From Schaalia radingae (lineage in GTDB: Bacteria; Actinomycetota; Actinomycetes; Actinomycetales; Actinomycetaceae), in assembly GCF_900106055.1 (NCBI RefSeq), contig NZ_LT629792.1, forward strand, positions 558,001 to 622,000: a DNA stretch of 64,000 nucleotides, in the 5' to 3' direction. Within the stretch, counting starts at the first letter, position 1. Each line of letters opens with the position of its first letter. The translations under genes were made by a program, and so were the position numbers. The notes beneath the pieces are model-generated. The model was not told where the DNA came from. It saw only the letters and a program-made list of their open reading frames with translations, and made no database searches. Shown here one piece after another: positions 25,778 through 41,996 of the stretch.

Positions 25778-26607
25778 ACGGCGACTGATGCCTTGATCGT
25801 CGGATGGTGCTGATAATTGTCGATGTGCACATCATCAAAGTCATACTCGAACAACGAGGGTGCCTGATCCAACGTGAGCGTCGGGAACGGATACGGATCC
25901 CGTGAGAGCTGCTCGGTGACCTGGTCGACGTGATTGTTGTAAATGTGGCAATCTCCACCCGTCCAGATGAAGTCGCCCACTTCAAGCCCAGCCTGCTGGG
26001 CAAACATATGTGTCAGCAGGGAATATGAGGCGATATTGAAGGGGACGCCCAGGAACAGATCCGCGCTGCGCTGATACAGCTGCAGGCTGAGACGCCCATC
26101 GGCCACGTAGAGCTGGAAAAGAGCGTGGCACGGTTCCAACGCCATATACTCCAGGTCGCCCACGTTCCACGCGGACACGATCATGCGTCGTGAGTCCGGA
26201 TTTGTGCGCAAGGTGTCCATGACGTGCGAAATCTGGTCGAAGGTTCGGCCCCCCTCCGCATGCCACGAGCGCCACTGGACACCGTAAACAGGTCCCAAAT
26301 CCCCCTGATCGTCGGCCCACTCGTTCCAGATGCGGATACCGTGATCCTGCAGCCACTTCACATTCGAATCGCCTCGCAGGAACCATAAGAGCTCACCCAC
26401 AACCGACTTCATGTGGACGCGTTTCGTTGTAATCAGTGGGAACCCCTGAGACAGCGGATAGCGCAGCTGCGCGCCGAAAACGGAGCGGGTGCCTGTGCCG
26501 GTGCGGTCAGCCTTGGAAACGCCTTCGTTCATGACGCGCGTCAGCAAATCCTCGTACTGGCGATCCGCGCCCACAGGTGTCTCACGCCCTTCAGATGTCT
26601 GAGTCAT
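25774..26607 (-). CDS. thyA: Thymidylate synthase
   Basis: 277 residues from the ATG at 26607; the frame also allows a TTG one codon earlier. [38 protein letters not shown], the catalytic cysteine near residue 160 in [12 protein letters not shown], the [19 protein letters not shown] dUMP-binding block and [13 protein letters not shown] are all intact. It makes dTMP from dUMP with methylenetetrahydrofolate, producing dihydrofolate for FolA, whose gene overlaps its stop. A classical flavin-independent enzyme, so a folA partner is expected and present. Confidence 0.97.
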   Translation of the reverse strand: MTQTSEGRETPVGADRQYEDLLTRVMNEGVSKADRTGTGTRSVFGAQLRYPLSQGFPLITTKRVHMKSVVGELLWFLRGDSNVKWLQDHGIRIWNEWADDQGDLGPVYGVQWRSWHAEGGRTFDQISHVMDTLRTNPDSRRMIVSAWNVGDLEYMALEPCHALFQLYVADGRLSLQLYQRSADLFLGVPFNIASYSLLTHMFAQQAGLEVGDFIWTGGDCHIYNNHVDQVTEQLSRDPYPFPTLTLDQAPSLFEYDFDDVHIDNYQHHPTIKASVAV

Positions 26608-26643
26608 CAATCGTCGCTCACTTCTTCATTTGGCTTGATCGTA

Positions 26644-27411
26644 TTATTCCTCATCAGGTAGGACGATCGCCTCGTACAGTTCATCATCTGCGGCAGGATC
26701 CTCAACCGGCTGCACATCGATCACAACGTCTTCAACGTTTTCCGAAGGTGCGGGTCCCAGCGCTGTCTGCACGCCCTCAACGACAGACTTGGCCATCGAG
26801 CGGCCCAACTGCCAGCCCACAACAGCTCCCACACCGAAGGGCAGCAGGCGTCCCAGTGTTGTGGTTGCAGCTTTCGAAACTGCCTTCTTGCGCAGCCACT
26901 TGGACAACAGACGGTTGAACTGCTGGGCGGTGCCCGTGCGAATCGACAGGAACGAGTTGCGGAACCAGGCCAAAGTCTGGATCCCGACCTGCGCCGTAAT
27001 CATTTCCGCACCTTCCCGCCCAGTCAAGGCGGCCAGAACCAGTGCCGTGCGCTTGGCGGGATCCCTCAGATCAATGCCATACAGGTGCGCCACAGTCATC
27101 GCGTAGTGAGCAGACTCTGACACGAAGGCGGCAAGCTGAGCGCCCGATGCTGCTGCAGAAACTGCGGTGCCGGCACCAGGGTAGGCCGCCGCCGCACCCA
27201 CAGCACCTGACTCCATCCCGATGCGCCGCAGGTACGAGCGGGTGGCGAGCTGAACCAGCTCGTCAGGAGCAAGGTCAGGGAACTGTTCACGCAGCTTGCG
27301 CGCCGCCTTTAAACTGGTTGCGTGAGGAACGTTCAGCGCCTTCTGCCACACACTTTCCGGCAGAGACAGCGGCATGCGTGAGCGCTCAGAATCTGAAGAA
27401 CGAGGTGACAT
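26644..27411 (-). CDS. Uncharacterised Ala/Gly-rich actinobacterial protein
   Basis: 255 residues from the ATG at 27411. I do not recognise a named family with confidence. Visible are LSLPESVWQKALNVPHATSL near the start, an Ala/Gly-rich hydrophobic segment VGAAAAYPGAGTAVSAAASG, another hydrophobic stretch LGRLLPFGVGAVVGWQLGRS, and an acidic tail. The hydrophobic parts resemble membrane-inserting helices of the EcsC-like kind, but I would not assign it. It begins 4 bases after the OsmC gene ends, so the two are probably one transcript. AAATGT lies six bases before its ATG. Confidence 0.55.
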   Translation of the reverse strand: MSPRSSDSERSRMPLSLPESVWQKALNVPHATSLKAARKLREQFPDLAPDELVQLATRSYLRRIGMESGAVGAAAAYPGAGTAVSAAASGAQLAAFVSESAHYAMTVAHLYGIDLRDPAKRTALVLAALTGREGAEMITAQVGIQTLAWFRNSFLSIRTGTAQQFNRLLSKWLRKKAVSKAATTTLGRLLPFGVGAVVGWQLGRSMAKSVVEGVQTALGPAPSENVEDVVIDVQPVEDPAADDELYEAIVLPDEE

Positions 27412-27415
27412 ATCG

Positions 27416-27865
27416 TTACATTTTCTCTGATGTGAAAGTTGCCGAATAGGTGGCCGACTGCTCAACCGTGTGGCCCACCGTACAGTTCTTGTGAATAGCG
27501 CGCGTGGCTCGTTCGATCAGGTCAGCGCGATCCTCATCGCTCAAGGCTGACAGGTCCTGCACCAATTCAACCTGGAACGATTCGTAGCGGTTCTCCTCTT
27601 TGTTGGAGACCGCGGAAACGCCGGTGAACTGCTGAAAGTCGTCACCAAGCACGGAGCTCAGACGCGAATCGGACGACATCGCATTGCATGCTGCCACGGC
27701 GATCTTCAAGAGCTCGCCAGGAGTGAACTCTCCCGGTCCATCTCCGATATTCACGGCCGCGTCGCGATGGTTGCGCGCAACGTATTGCCTTTTCCCGGTG
27801 CGCTCAATGAACAGTGACTCAGATGGGCCGCCCTCGGCAGCCGGTGCCGTCGTATGTGTATCCAT
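27416..27865 (-). CDS. OsmC/Ohr family peroxiredoxin-like protein
   Basis: 149 residues. The two reactive cysteines are Cys60 in KIAVAACNAMSSDSRL and Cys128 in AIHKNCTVGHTVE, the arrangement of OsmC/Ohr thiol peroxidases. FTPGELLKIAVAAC is the usual helix carrying the peroxidatic Cys. Such enzymes reduce organic hydroperoxides; the OsmC versus Ohr choice cannot be made from this reading. AACAAT is six bases before the ATG, without Shine-Dalgarno. Gene order with the uncharacterised downstream protein suggests an operon. Confidence 0.87.
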   Translation of the reverse strand: MDTHTTAPAAEGGPSESLFIERTGKRQYVARNHRDAAVNIGDGPGEFTPGELLKIAVAACNAMSSDSRLSSVLGDDFQQFTGVSAVSNKEENRYESFQVELVQDLSALSDEDRADLIERATRAIHKNCTVGHTVEQSATYSATFTSEKM

Positions 27866-27902
27866 AGCTATATTGTTTCACTCTTGTTCGAGGAGGACCG
27901 TC

Positions 27903-27990
27903 TTTCGCCCTCGTTCATTTCCAAGGGCGAACATGCAGAGGTGATTTCCCTTAGGTCCTGGCCGGACTGAGCCTTGCCGGATCAGGCAAG
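27903..27990. terminator. Two candidate hairpins between the OsmC and DUF2505 genes
   Basis: TTCGCCC and GGGCGAA flank a 14-base loop near 27903-27930, and CTTGCC (27973-27978) pairs with GGCAAG (27985-27990) around GGATCA. The second lies about 45 bases after the DUF2505 stop, in its reading direction. Neither has a clear T-run. Confidence 0.35.
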
Positions 27991-28033
27991 CGCGCCTCGT
28001 CGTCGCCCTTTATCGGTGAGGTCGTGCCGATTC

Positions 28034-28534
28034 CTAATGAGCCTGATCCTGGTTCCATTTCTCAGCCAGGCCGACCTCAGCCTCGAAGATCCGGGAGATC
28101 TGCTTCATTGCCATATTCTCGATCGTCTTACCCACCAGTGGAATCTTGACGGTAAATTCGCCGTCCATCTGGCGCACTGCTTGCGCGTCATTGCCGGAAA
28201 GTTTCGAGGTGAAGTGGCTGCTCGCGTTCACGCCTTCGACGGTCAGCATGGTCGATCCCACCCGTTCGCGACCGCTGATCGGCTCCCACTGCTCCTTCAT
28301 AGTGATGGCGGGTGACTTCTTGAGGAACCGCTGCGCCGCCGGGGGAAGCTGATTGACGTCAAGTGTGCACGAGGCTTCAATAAGGAGGCCTCCATCGGCG
28401 GTGGAATGCACATTGGCCTGAGGGTCAGTCACTCCGGGCTGATCCAGACGCGCGTAAGTGAACGCGGGATCTGCATACATCGCGTTGACCTTGTCAAAAC
28501 CCAGGGGGTAGGCGTAGGTTTCGTTAATTCGCAT
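28034..28534 (-). CDS. DUF2505 family protein (SRPBCC-like)
   Basis: 166 residues. MRINETYAYPLGFDKVNAMY at the start, LEASCTLDVNQLPPAAQRFL-like text (IEASCTLDVNQLPPAAQRFL), and TVKIPLVGKTIENMAMKQIS near the end match DUF2505, an actinobacterial START/SRPBCC-fold family that should bind a hydrophobic ligand. No catalytic residues are known. GGAG five bases before the ATG gives an ordinary leader, unlike many neighbours. Divergent from pdtaS with a 67-base gap. Confidence 0.82.
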   Translation of the reverse strand: MRINETYAYPLGFDKVNAMYADPAFTYARLDQPGVTDPQANVHSTADGGLLIEASCTLDVNQLPPAAQRFLKKSPAITMKEQWEPISGRERVGSTMLTVEGVNASSHFTSKLSGNDAQAVRQMDGEFTVKIPLVGKTIENMAMKQISRIFEAEVGLAEKWNQDQAH

Positions 28535-28601
28535 AGTTTCTCCGCTCCGGTTTGCGCGTTCGAGGCACCCATAATGGCCTCCATACCACTACAGTGGTGC
28601 C

Positions 28602-30065
28602 ATGCGTTCCCTGATGCAACTCGCCGGACAGGCTTCCTCGCGTGTCCTCGCGGAGCAGGATCTTGACTGGCTCCACCTCTTGCTTGCAGATTGGCAGGTC
28701 CTGGCCGATTTGGCTGCTGCCGACCTTGTGCTGTGGCTTCCCACCGACGACGGGCGTTTCATTGCTGTTGCGCACTGCAGGCCATCGACCGCTACGACGG
28801 TGCACCTCGATGACATTATCGGCCTGTATCTACCGGCCGCGCGCGAAGCAAACCTGCGCCAGGCAATGGAGACCAACTCGATTGTGGAGCCGTCAGGGAC
28901 GCGCTGGGCCGGCACCTACTCCATGACGGAGGTGTGCGTCCCGATCAGTCACGGAGGCTCAGTCATTGCGGTCGTGACGTGCGAATCGAACCTAGCCTCA
29001 CCGCGCCCGACCGTCGGGATGGGCGCCTGGACGCAGAATGCCTCGCGAATCCTGCTGGAGATGTGTGCGCGCGGTGAGTATCCCTACACGTCTACACCAA
29101 CAGTTCTTGCGCACGGCGTGCCACGCGTTATGGATGGCGTGATTCTCATTGATGGTGACGGCACGGTTCAGGAGCTGACTCCTAATGCGAGCTCATGCCT
29201 GAGGCGCCTGGGGATTCGACACTCGGTCATTGGGCGCGTGCTGGCCGAAGACATCACAGACGTCATATCCAATGACGCGCTTGTTGAGGAAACGCTGGCT
29301 GTCGTTGTGATGGGGCGGGCAGCGTGGCGCGTGGAGATCTCGGCGCACGCCTCGACAGTCAATATGCGCGCATTGCCTCTGACCAATGGGCGTCATCGTC
29401 TGGGGGCGGTCATCTTGACACGCGACGTGTCTGAGATGCGTCGGCGTGAAGAAGAGCTGATGACGAAAGATGCCACGATTCGGGAGATTCACCACCGCGT
29501 CAAGAACAATCTGCAAACCGTGTCGGCCCTGCTGCGACTGCAGGCCCGCCGCTCTGATTCGCAGGAAGTCAAGGATGCCCTCAAGGAGGCCGAACGCCGA
29601 GTGCAGTCCATCGCCACAGTTCACCAGGCGTTGTCGCACACGGTCGATGAGGAAGTTGATTTTGACGAGGTCGCCCGCTCCGTGTTGCGCCTGTCTGGCG
29701 CGGTTGCCTCAACGGACCATTCTGTTGAGGTTATTACGACGGGTAAATTTGGCGTGATCAGCGCGGATCAGGCTCAAGCCCTGGCCACAGTGCTCAACGA
29801 GCTTGTTGCCAATTCTGTCGAGCATGGTCTGGCAGGGCGAGACGGCGTGATACGCATCGATGCGCAGCGCGACCACGACAACGACAAACGTATGACGGTT
29901 CGCGTGATTGATAACGGCGTAGGATTTGAGCCAGGTACTCCACTCAGCGGCTTGGGCACGCAGATTGTGCGGCAAATGGTTCGAGGGGAACTGGGAGGCA
30001 CGATCGAGTGGGAACCGGGAGAAGAATCGGGCACAGTTGTCACGCTGCGTCTACGCGTGGAGTGA
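28602..30065 (+). CDS. pdtaS: PdtaS-type sensor histidine kinase
   Basis: 487 residues, cytoplasmic with no membrane helix. A GAF-like domain (1-150) is followed by a PAS domain (VMDGVILIDGDGTVQELTPN), a HisKA_2 dimerisation/phosphoacceptor box REIHHRVKNNLQTVSALLRL with His297/His298, and an HATPase domain with LNELVANSVEHGL (N box), VIDNGVGFEPG (G1) and LGTQIVRQMV (G2). It matches Rv3220c PdtaS in domain order and length. The known partner is the RNA-binding antiterminator PdtaR, not in this window. TACAGT is six bases before the ATG within the palindrome CCACTACAGTGG. Confidence 0.93.
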   Translation: MRSLMQLAGQASSRVLAEQDLDWLHLLLADWQVLADLAAADLVLWLPTDDGRFIAVAHCRPSTATTVHLDDIIGLYLPAAREANLRQAMETNSIVEPSGTRWAGTYSMTEVCVPISHGGSVIAVVTCESNLASPRPTVGMGAWTQNASRILLEMCARGEYPYTSTPTVLAHGVPRVMDGVILIDGDGTVQELTPNASSCLRRLGIRHSVIGRVLAEDITDVISNDALVEETLAVVVMGRAAWRVEISAHASTVNMRALPLTNGRHRLGAVILTRDVSEMRRREEELMTKDATIREIHHRVKNNLQTVSALLRLQARRSDSQEVKDALKEAERRVQSIATVHQALSHTVDEEVDFDEVARSVLRLSGAVASTDHSVEVITTGKFGVISADQAQALATVLNELVANSVEHGLAGRDGVIRIDAQRDHDNDKRMTVRVIDNGVGFEPGTPLSGLGTQIVRQMVRGELGGTIEWEPGEESGTVVTLRLRVE

Positions 30066-30122
30066 TGCAGAGGTGTGCTCGGTGGAATGCGCGCTGTGAG
30101 GGCAGTGTTCGTGCACTGAATA

Positions 30123-30161
30123 AACGCGTAGCCGAGTTCGTGGTGAACCCGGCTACGCGTT
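30123..30161. terminator. Bidirectional hairpin between pdtaS and whiB1
   Basis: AACGCGTAGCCG (30123-30134) pairs over 12 bases with CGGCTACGCGTT (30150-30161) around a 15-base loop. It lies between the 3' ends of two convergent genes and can serve both; T-runs are absent on both sides. Confidence 0.75.
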
Positions 30162-30178
30162 GAAGTCAGTGAGGAGTT

Positions 30179-30427
30179 TCAGGAAGCGCGGCGTGCACGT
30201 GCGGCGCGGCGTTTCATTGAGCGGCGCTCTTCTTCGCTCAGACCGCCCCACACTCCGGAATCCTGGTTGTTGTCCATTGCCCACTGCAGACACACGGTCT
30301 CAACGGGGCAGTTATGGCATACAGCTTTGGCTTCCGCAGCTTGTGTCAGGGCTGGACCAGTATTGCCGATTGGGAAAAACAGCTCCGGGTCAACACTTAA
30401 GCAGGCTGCTTTACTCCGCCAGTCCAT
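30179..30427 (-). CDS. whiB1: WhiB1-type iron-sulfur transcription factor
   Basis: 82 residues. Cys9, Cys37, Cys40 and Cys46 (AACLSV, AVCHNCPVETVC) have exactly the spacing of Mycobacterium WhiB1 and bind a [4Fe-4S] cluster that is sensitive to nitric oxide in that protein. The turn GVWGGLSEEERRSMKRR and the basic tail make the DNA-binding part. WhiB1 binds the domain 4 of the primary sigma factor. Its neighbour pdtaS is the same as in mycobacteria (Rv3219/Rv3220c). GAGGGA lies only two bases before the ATG, an unusually tight Shine-Dalgarno. Confidence 0.95.
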   Translation of the reverse strand: MDWRSKAACLSVDPELFFPIGNTGPALTQAAEAKAVCHNCPVETVCLQWAMDNNQDSGVWGGLSEEERRSMKRRAARARRAS

Positions 30428-30681
30428 CTTCCCTCAAACTCCATTTCCGTTAACGTTTTGTTAAACAACTCGACGCTTAACGTATAACTTGTCGATAACT
30501 TGATCAATTGTCGACGAATCATCACCGAAGGGCAAGGGGAAAAAGGGCCCAACTCCCGTTTCACGCATGTGTCAATAGTCACGAGGATTTACGCGCGGCG
30601 GTGTGAGGGGACGAAAATGTGGAGAAGACCAGTGTGACGCGCGTGTCTCGAACGCCTGCGGATGACCGAAGCCGGTGTGCC
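30428..30681 (-). promoter_or_regulatory. whiB1 upstream region with repeated TGTCGA and palindromes
   Basis: An AT-rich stretch (about 30450-30520) unlike its surroundings. It contains two TTGTCGA direct repeats flanking the palindrome TTGATCAA, and GTTAACG/TTAAAC blocks nearer the gene. A -10 could not be fixed with confidence. The rest of the 254-base gap up to the EssC-like gene shows nothing recognisable. Confidence 0.45.
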
Positions 30682-38298
<7,617 letters not shown>

Positions 38299-38407
38299 GC
38301 CGTTAGCCTAATTCCTTCCCGACAATTTGAGAACTTATACATGTCAGACACGTGCCTTCGGGCCCGCTGGGTCGAATATCTGCTTCGTGCCACATAGAAT
38401 TGGCACC

Positions 38408-38704
38408 ATGTCACGCATCAGTACTGAAGAAGTCGCCCGCGTCGCCGGGCTGGCCAGGATTGCGCTGACGCAAGAAGAAATCGAGCGCTTCGCCGGTGAA
38501 CTTGACGTCATCGCTACATCCGTTGCACAAGTGTCCGAAGTTGCCACCCCTGACGTTCCCGCAACGTCGCACCCCATTCCGTTGGCGAATGTGTGGCGCG
38601 AAGACGAAGTCGGCCCCACCCTCGACCGTGATGAGGTTCTGGCGCAGGCACCGGCTCAGGACCGCGGAATGTTCCTCGTCCCGCAGATTCTCGAGGAGGA
38701 CTGA
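38408..38704 (+). CDS. gatC: Asp/Glu-tRNA amidotransferase subunit GatC
   Basis: 98 residues from the ATG at 38408. [20 protein letters not shown] at the start and [20 protein letters not shown] towards the end are the standard GatC features. It clamps GatA and GatB together in the enzyme that turns Glu-tRNA(Gln) and Asp-tRNA(Asn) into the amide forms. TAGAAT at 38395-38400 lies seven bases before the ATG with no Shine-Dalgarno, so the gatCAB mRNA is probably leaderless. Its stop overlaps the gatA start by one base. Confidence 0.95.
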   Translation: MSRISTEEVARVAGLARIALTQEEIERFAGELDVIATSVAQVSEVATPDVPATSHPIPLANVWREDEVGPTLDRDEVLAQAPAQDRGMFLVPQILEED

Positions 38705-40212
38705 TGAACGACCTGCTCAAGAAATCCGCACTCGAACTCGCCGACATGCTCGAGGCAGGTCAGATCACATCCGTTGAACTGACGACAGCATGCCTGGACC
38801 GGATCGACGCTCTGAATGAACACGTCAACGCCTTCCTGCATATTGACCGCGAGGGTGCCCTCGAAACAGCTCGTCGCGTTGACGAGCGCCGCGCAGCGGG
38901 GGAGAAGCTCCATCGCCTTGCAGGCGTCCCCATCGCAGTGAAAGACAACATGGTCGTACGTGGCATGCCCACCACCTGTGCCTCCAGGATCCTCGAGGGA
39001 TGGCTGCCACCGTACGACGCAACGGTCGTCGAAAAGATTCACGAGGCCGGCCTGCCGATCGTCGGCAAGACCAACATGGACGAATTTGCCATGGGATCCT
39101 CAACTGAGCACTCCGCATATGGCGCAACAGGAAACCCGTGGGATCTTGGCCGTATCCCCGGCGGATCCGGCGGCGGGTCAGCTGCTGCTGTCTCAGCGTT
39201 CATGGTGCCGCTCGCCCTCGGCTCCGATACTGGCGGGTCGATCCGTCAGCCTGGTGCAGTGACGGGAACTGTGGGGGCAAAGCCCACCTACGGTGCGGTT
39301 TCACGTTACGGTCTGGTTGCGATGGCCTCGTCGCTCGATCAGATCGGGCCTGTCACCCGCACAGTTGCGGACGCTGCCGCCTTGCAGGAACTCATCGGTG
39401 GTCACGACCCACACGATTCCACATCCTTGACTGACCCGGTGCCGCCCCTTGCTGACAGTGTGCGCGCCGTGGCAGACCGGGGCAGCATTGCCGGACTGAA
39501 GATCGGCGTCGTGACGGAACTGTCCGGCGAGGGGTATGAACCCGCAGTGCTCGACGCGTTCAACGCCAGTGTGGAGGCCCTCAAGAACGCAGGCGCTGAA
39601 GTCATCGAAGTGTCCTGCCCGAGCTTTGCATACGCGCTCGCGGCCTACTACCTGATCATGCCGGCCGAGGCATCCTCGAACCTGGCACGTTTTGACGGCA
39701 TGCGCTACGGCATCCGTGTTGAACCCGCCGAAGGTAATGTCACAGCCGAACGCGTCATGGCTGCTACCCGCGAGGCTGGTTTCGGTGATGAGGTCAAACG
39801 CCGCATCATTCTGGGCACTCACGTCCTGTCGGCCGGTTACTACGACGCGTATTATGGATCCGCGCAGAAAGTCCGCACCCTCGTGCAGCGCGATTTTGCG
39901 CGCGTCTTCGAACAGGTCGACGTCCTCGTCTCGCCGACCGCGCCGACCGTCGCCTTCGAGATGGGTGGAAAGATCAACGACCCGATGGCGATGTACCTCA
40001 ACGACATTGCCACCATTCCGGCCAACCTTGCAGGCGTCCCCGCAATGACGATTCCGAATGCCGTGACCGAACAGAATCTGCCCGTCGGATTCCAGGTGAT
40101 TGCACCGGCACGTCATGATCAGAAGATGTACGAGGTGGCAGCGCTTGTTGAACTGCTCAGCGATGATGTTGCGGGCAGATGCCCGGCTGCCGACTGGAAG
40201 GTGAGCGAATGA
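38704..40212 (+). CDS. gatA: Asp/Glu-tRNA amidotransferase subunit GatA
   Basis: 502 residues. The amidase-signature triad is visible: Lys in [12 protein letters not shown], the cis-Ser in [13 protein letters not shown], and the Ser nucleophile in the glycine-rich block [20 protein letters not shown] followed by [13 protein letters not shown]. GatA releases ammonia from glutamine and passes it to Gat[22 protein letters not shown] text ([20 protein letters not shown]) is highly conserved. Start overlaps gatC (TGATG) and its stop overlaps gatB (ATGA), so the three subunits are translationally coupled. Confidence 0.97.
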   Translation: MNDLLKKSALELADMLEAGQITSVELTTACLDRIDALNEHVNAFLHIDREGALETARRVDERRAAGEKLHRLAGVPIAVKDNMVVRGMPTTCASRILEGWLPPYDATVVEKIHEAGLPIVGKTNMDEFAMGSSTEHSAYGATGNPWDLGRIPGGSGGGSAAAVSAFMVPLALGSDTGGSIRQPGAVTGTVGAKPTYGAVSRYGLVAMASSLDQIGPVTRTVADAAALQELIGGHDPHDSTSLTDPVPPLADSVRAVADRGSIAGLKIGVVTELSGEGYEPAVLDAFNASVEALKNAGAEVIEVSCPSFAYALAAYYLIMPAEASSNLARFDGMRYGIRVEPAEGNVTAERVMAATREAGFGDEVKRRIILGTHVLSAGYYDAYYGSAQKVRTLVQRDFARVFEQVDVLVSPTAPTVAFEMGGKINDPMAMYLNDIATIPANLAGVPAMTIPNAVTEQNLPVGFQVIAPARHDQKMYEVAALVELLSDDVAGRCPAADWKVSE

Positions 40213-41714
40213 TGGAAGACCTCATGGATTATGAAGACGCGGTCAAACAGTTCGACCCTGTTCTCGGTATCGAGGTTCACGTCGAGCTGGGCACGAAGAC
40301 CAAGATGTTTGACGCTGCGCCCAACGCGTTCGGTGGCGACCCGAACACCTTTGTTACGCCAGTGTCCCTCGGATTGCCAGGTTCCTTGCCGGTCGTCAAC
40401 CACAAGGCTGTTGAATACGCCATCAAGATTGGCCTGGCACTGAACTGTGAAATCGCGGAGTACTGCCGTTTTGCCCGAAAGAACTACTTCTACCCGGATC
40501 TGACGAAGGCATTCCAGACTTCGCAGTACGATGAGCCGATCGCGCACGACGGTTATGTCGACGTCGAACTCGAAGACGGCGAAATGTTCCGCGTCAACAT
40601 CGAACGTGCTCACATGGAAGAAGACGCTGGCAAGAACACCCACGTCGGCGGCGCGGACGGCCGTATCCACGGTGCCGACCACTCGCTGGTGGACTACAAC
40701 CGCGCCGGCGTGCCCCTGGTTGAGATCGTCACGCGTCCAATCGAAGGCGCCGGCGAACGCGCTCCGGAGGTTGCCGCAGCATACGTGCGCTCACTGCGTG
40801 ACATTTTCCGCACGCTGGAAGTCTCGGAAGCTCGAATGGAACGCGGAAACGTGCGCGCCGACATTAACGTGTCGCTGCGTCCCAGCCCCGATGCGCCGCT
40901 CGGCACGCGCTCAGAGACGAAGAACGTGAACTCTTTCCGCGGTATCGAGCGCGCTGTCCGATTCGAAATTCAGCGCCACGCTGCGATCCTGTCGGCGGGA
41001 GGCACAGTCATCCAGGAAACGCGCCACTTCCACGAGGAGGACGGGTCGACCTCGTCAGGCCGCGAGAAGTCTGATGCGGAAGACTACCGCTACTTCCCTG
41101 AACCAGACCTGGTTCCGCTTGCTCCGTCGCGCGAATGGGTCGAGCAGTTGCGCGCCGAGCTGCCTGAATTGCCGGTAGCGAAGCGTCGGCGCCTGCGCAC
41201 CGAGTGGTCTTATTCGGATAAGGAAATGCGCGACGTCGTCAATGCCGGAGCGCTTGAGCTGATCGAAAGCACTGTTGAGGCCGGTGCCTCACCTGCCGCT
41301 GCACGCAAGTGGTGGATGGGTGAGCTGGCACGCACGGCGAAGCAAAATGAGGTTGCGTTGGAGGATCTGACGGTCGCACCCGAGCAGATTGCGCAGCTTC
41401 AGAAGCTCGTTGACGATGGACGCCTGACCGATAAGCTTGCCCGCCAGGTCCTCGAAGGTGTCCTGGCCGGCGAGGGCGATCCCGAGCAGGTCGTGCAGGC
41501 GCGTGGCCTTGAGGTGGTCAGTGACGAGGGCGCACTGACGTCTGCCGTTCAAGAAGCACTTGACGCCAATCCCGACGTCGTTGAGAAGATCAAGGGTGGC
41601 AAAGTGAAGGCCGCTGGCGCCCTGGTCGGAGCAGTGATGAAGGCGACTCGAGGCCAGGCCGACGCTGCGCGCGTGCGTGAACTCATCATGGAAATGGTGG
41701 GTGTCGAGGAGTAA
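40209..41714 (+). CDS. gatB: Asp/Glu-tRNA amidotransferase subunit GatB
   Basis: 501 residues from the ATG at 40209, which overlaps the gatA stop; GGAAGG and GGTGAG lie upstream. [48 protein letters not shown] and [14 protein letters not shown] mark the kinase-like catalytic domain that phosphorylates the misacylated aminoacyl group. The helical tail domain ([16 protein letters not shown]) contacts tRNA. A terminator follows 36 bases after the stop. Confidence 0.97.
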   Translation: MMEDLMDYEDAVKQFDPVLGIEVHVELGTKTKMFDAAPNAFGGDPNTFVTPVSLGLPGSLPVVNHKAVEYAIKIGLALNCEIAEYCRFARKNYFYPDLTKAFQTSQYDEPIAHDGYVDVELEDGEMFRVNIERAHMEEDAGKNTHVGGADGRIHGADHSLVDYNRAGVPLVEIVTRPIEGAGERAPEVAAAYVRSLRDIFRTLEVSEARMERGNVRADINVSLRPSPDAPLGTRSETKNVNSFRGIERAVRFEIQRHAAILSAGGTVIQETRHFHEEDGSTSSGREKSDAEDYRYFPEPDLVPLAPSREWVEQLRAELPELPVAKRRRLRTEWSYSDKEMRDVVNAGALELIESTVEAGASPAAARKWWMGELARTAKQNEVALEDLTVAPEQIAQLQKLVDDGRLTDKLARQVLEGVLAGEGDPEQVVQARGLEVVSDEGALTSAVQEALDANPDVVEKIKGGKVKAAGALVGAVMKATRGQADAARVRELIMEMVGVEE

Positions 41715-41750
41715 AACCCGACCGATTTCAGCCCCTGGAGTGGGAATGTG

Positions 41751-41790
41751 AGGTGGCGGCGGAGCTGGCAGGCTCTGCCGCCACCTTCTT
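41751..41790 (+). terminator. Rho-independent terminator of gatCAB
   Basis: A 15-bp stem, AGGTGGCGGC plus GGAGC pairing with GCTCT plus GCCGCCACCT and containing one G-T pair, closes over TGGCAG and is followed by TTCTT. Confidence 0.88.
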
Positions 41791-41875
41791 GCGTTAGCGG
41801 CTACTGTAATGAAGGGAAGAGACGCGGTGGTCTCTGCTGACATTCCACCATATGTGCGCGGCGACAATATTTGGA

Positions 41876-41935
41876 TTTAAAAGTTAAACACAAATGCGTA
41901 AATTGACTTCATGAAGTGAAACTGGCGTGTATTGT
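41876..41935 (+). promoter_or_regulatory. Promoter/operator candidates of the mmsA sugar-transport operon
   Basis: TTTAA-AAG-TTAAA (41876-41888) is a 5-3-5 inverted repeat. TTGACT at 41903-41908 could be a -35 and overlaps the perfect 12-base palindrome ACTTCATGAAGT (41906-41917). GTGTAT/TATTGT near 41927-41935 are possible -10 boxes, though the spacing (18-21) is long. Binding by the nearby ROK protein is a guess. Confidence 0.4.
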
Positions 41936-41996
41936 GGTGGTGCCTGAGGGCATTGCAGCTCGCGGCATCACAGTCCATCAGTTCACTGGAGAACGA

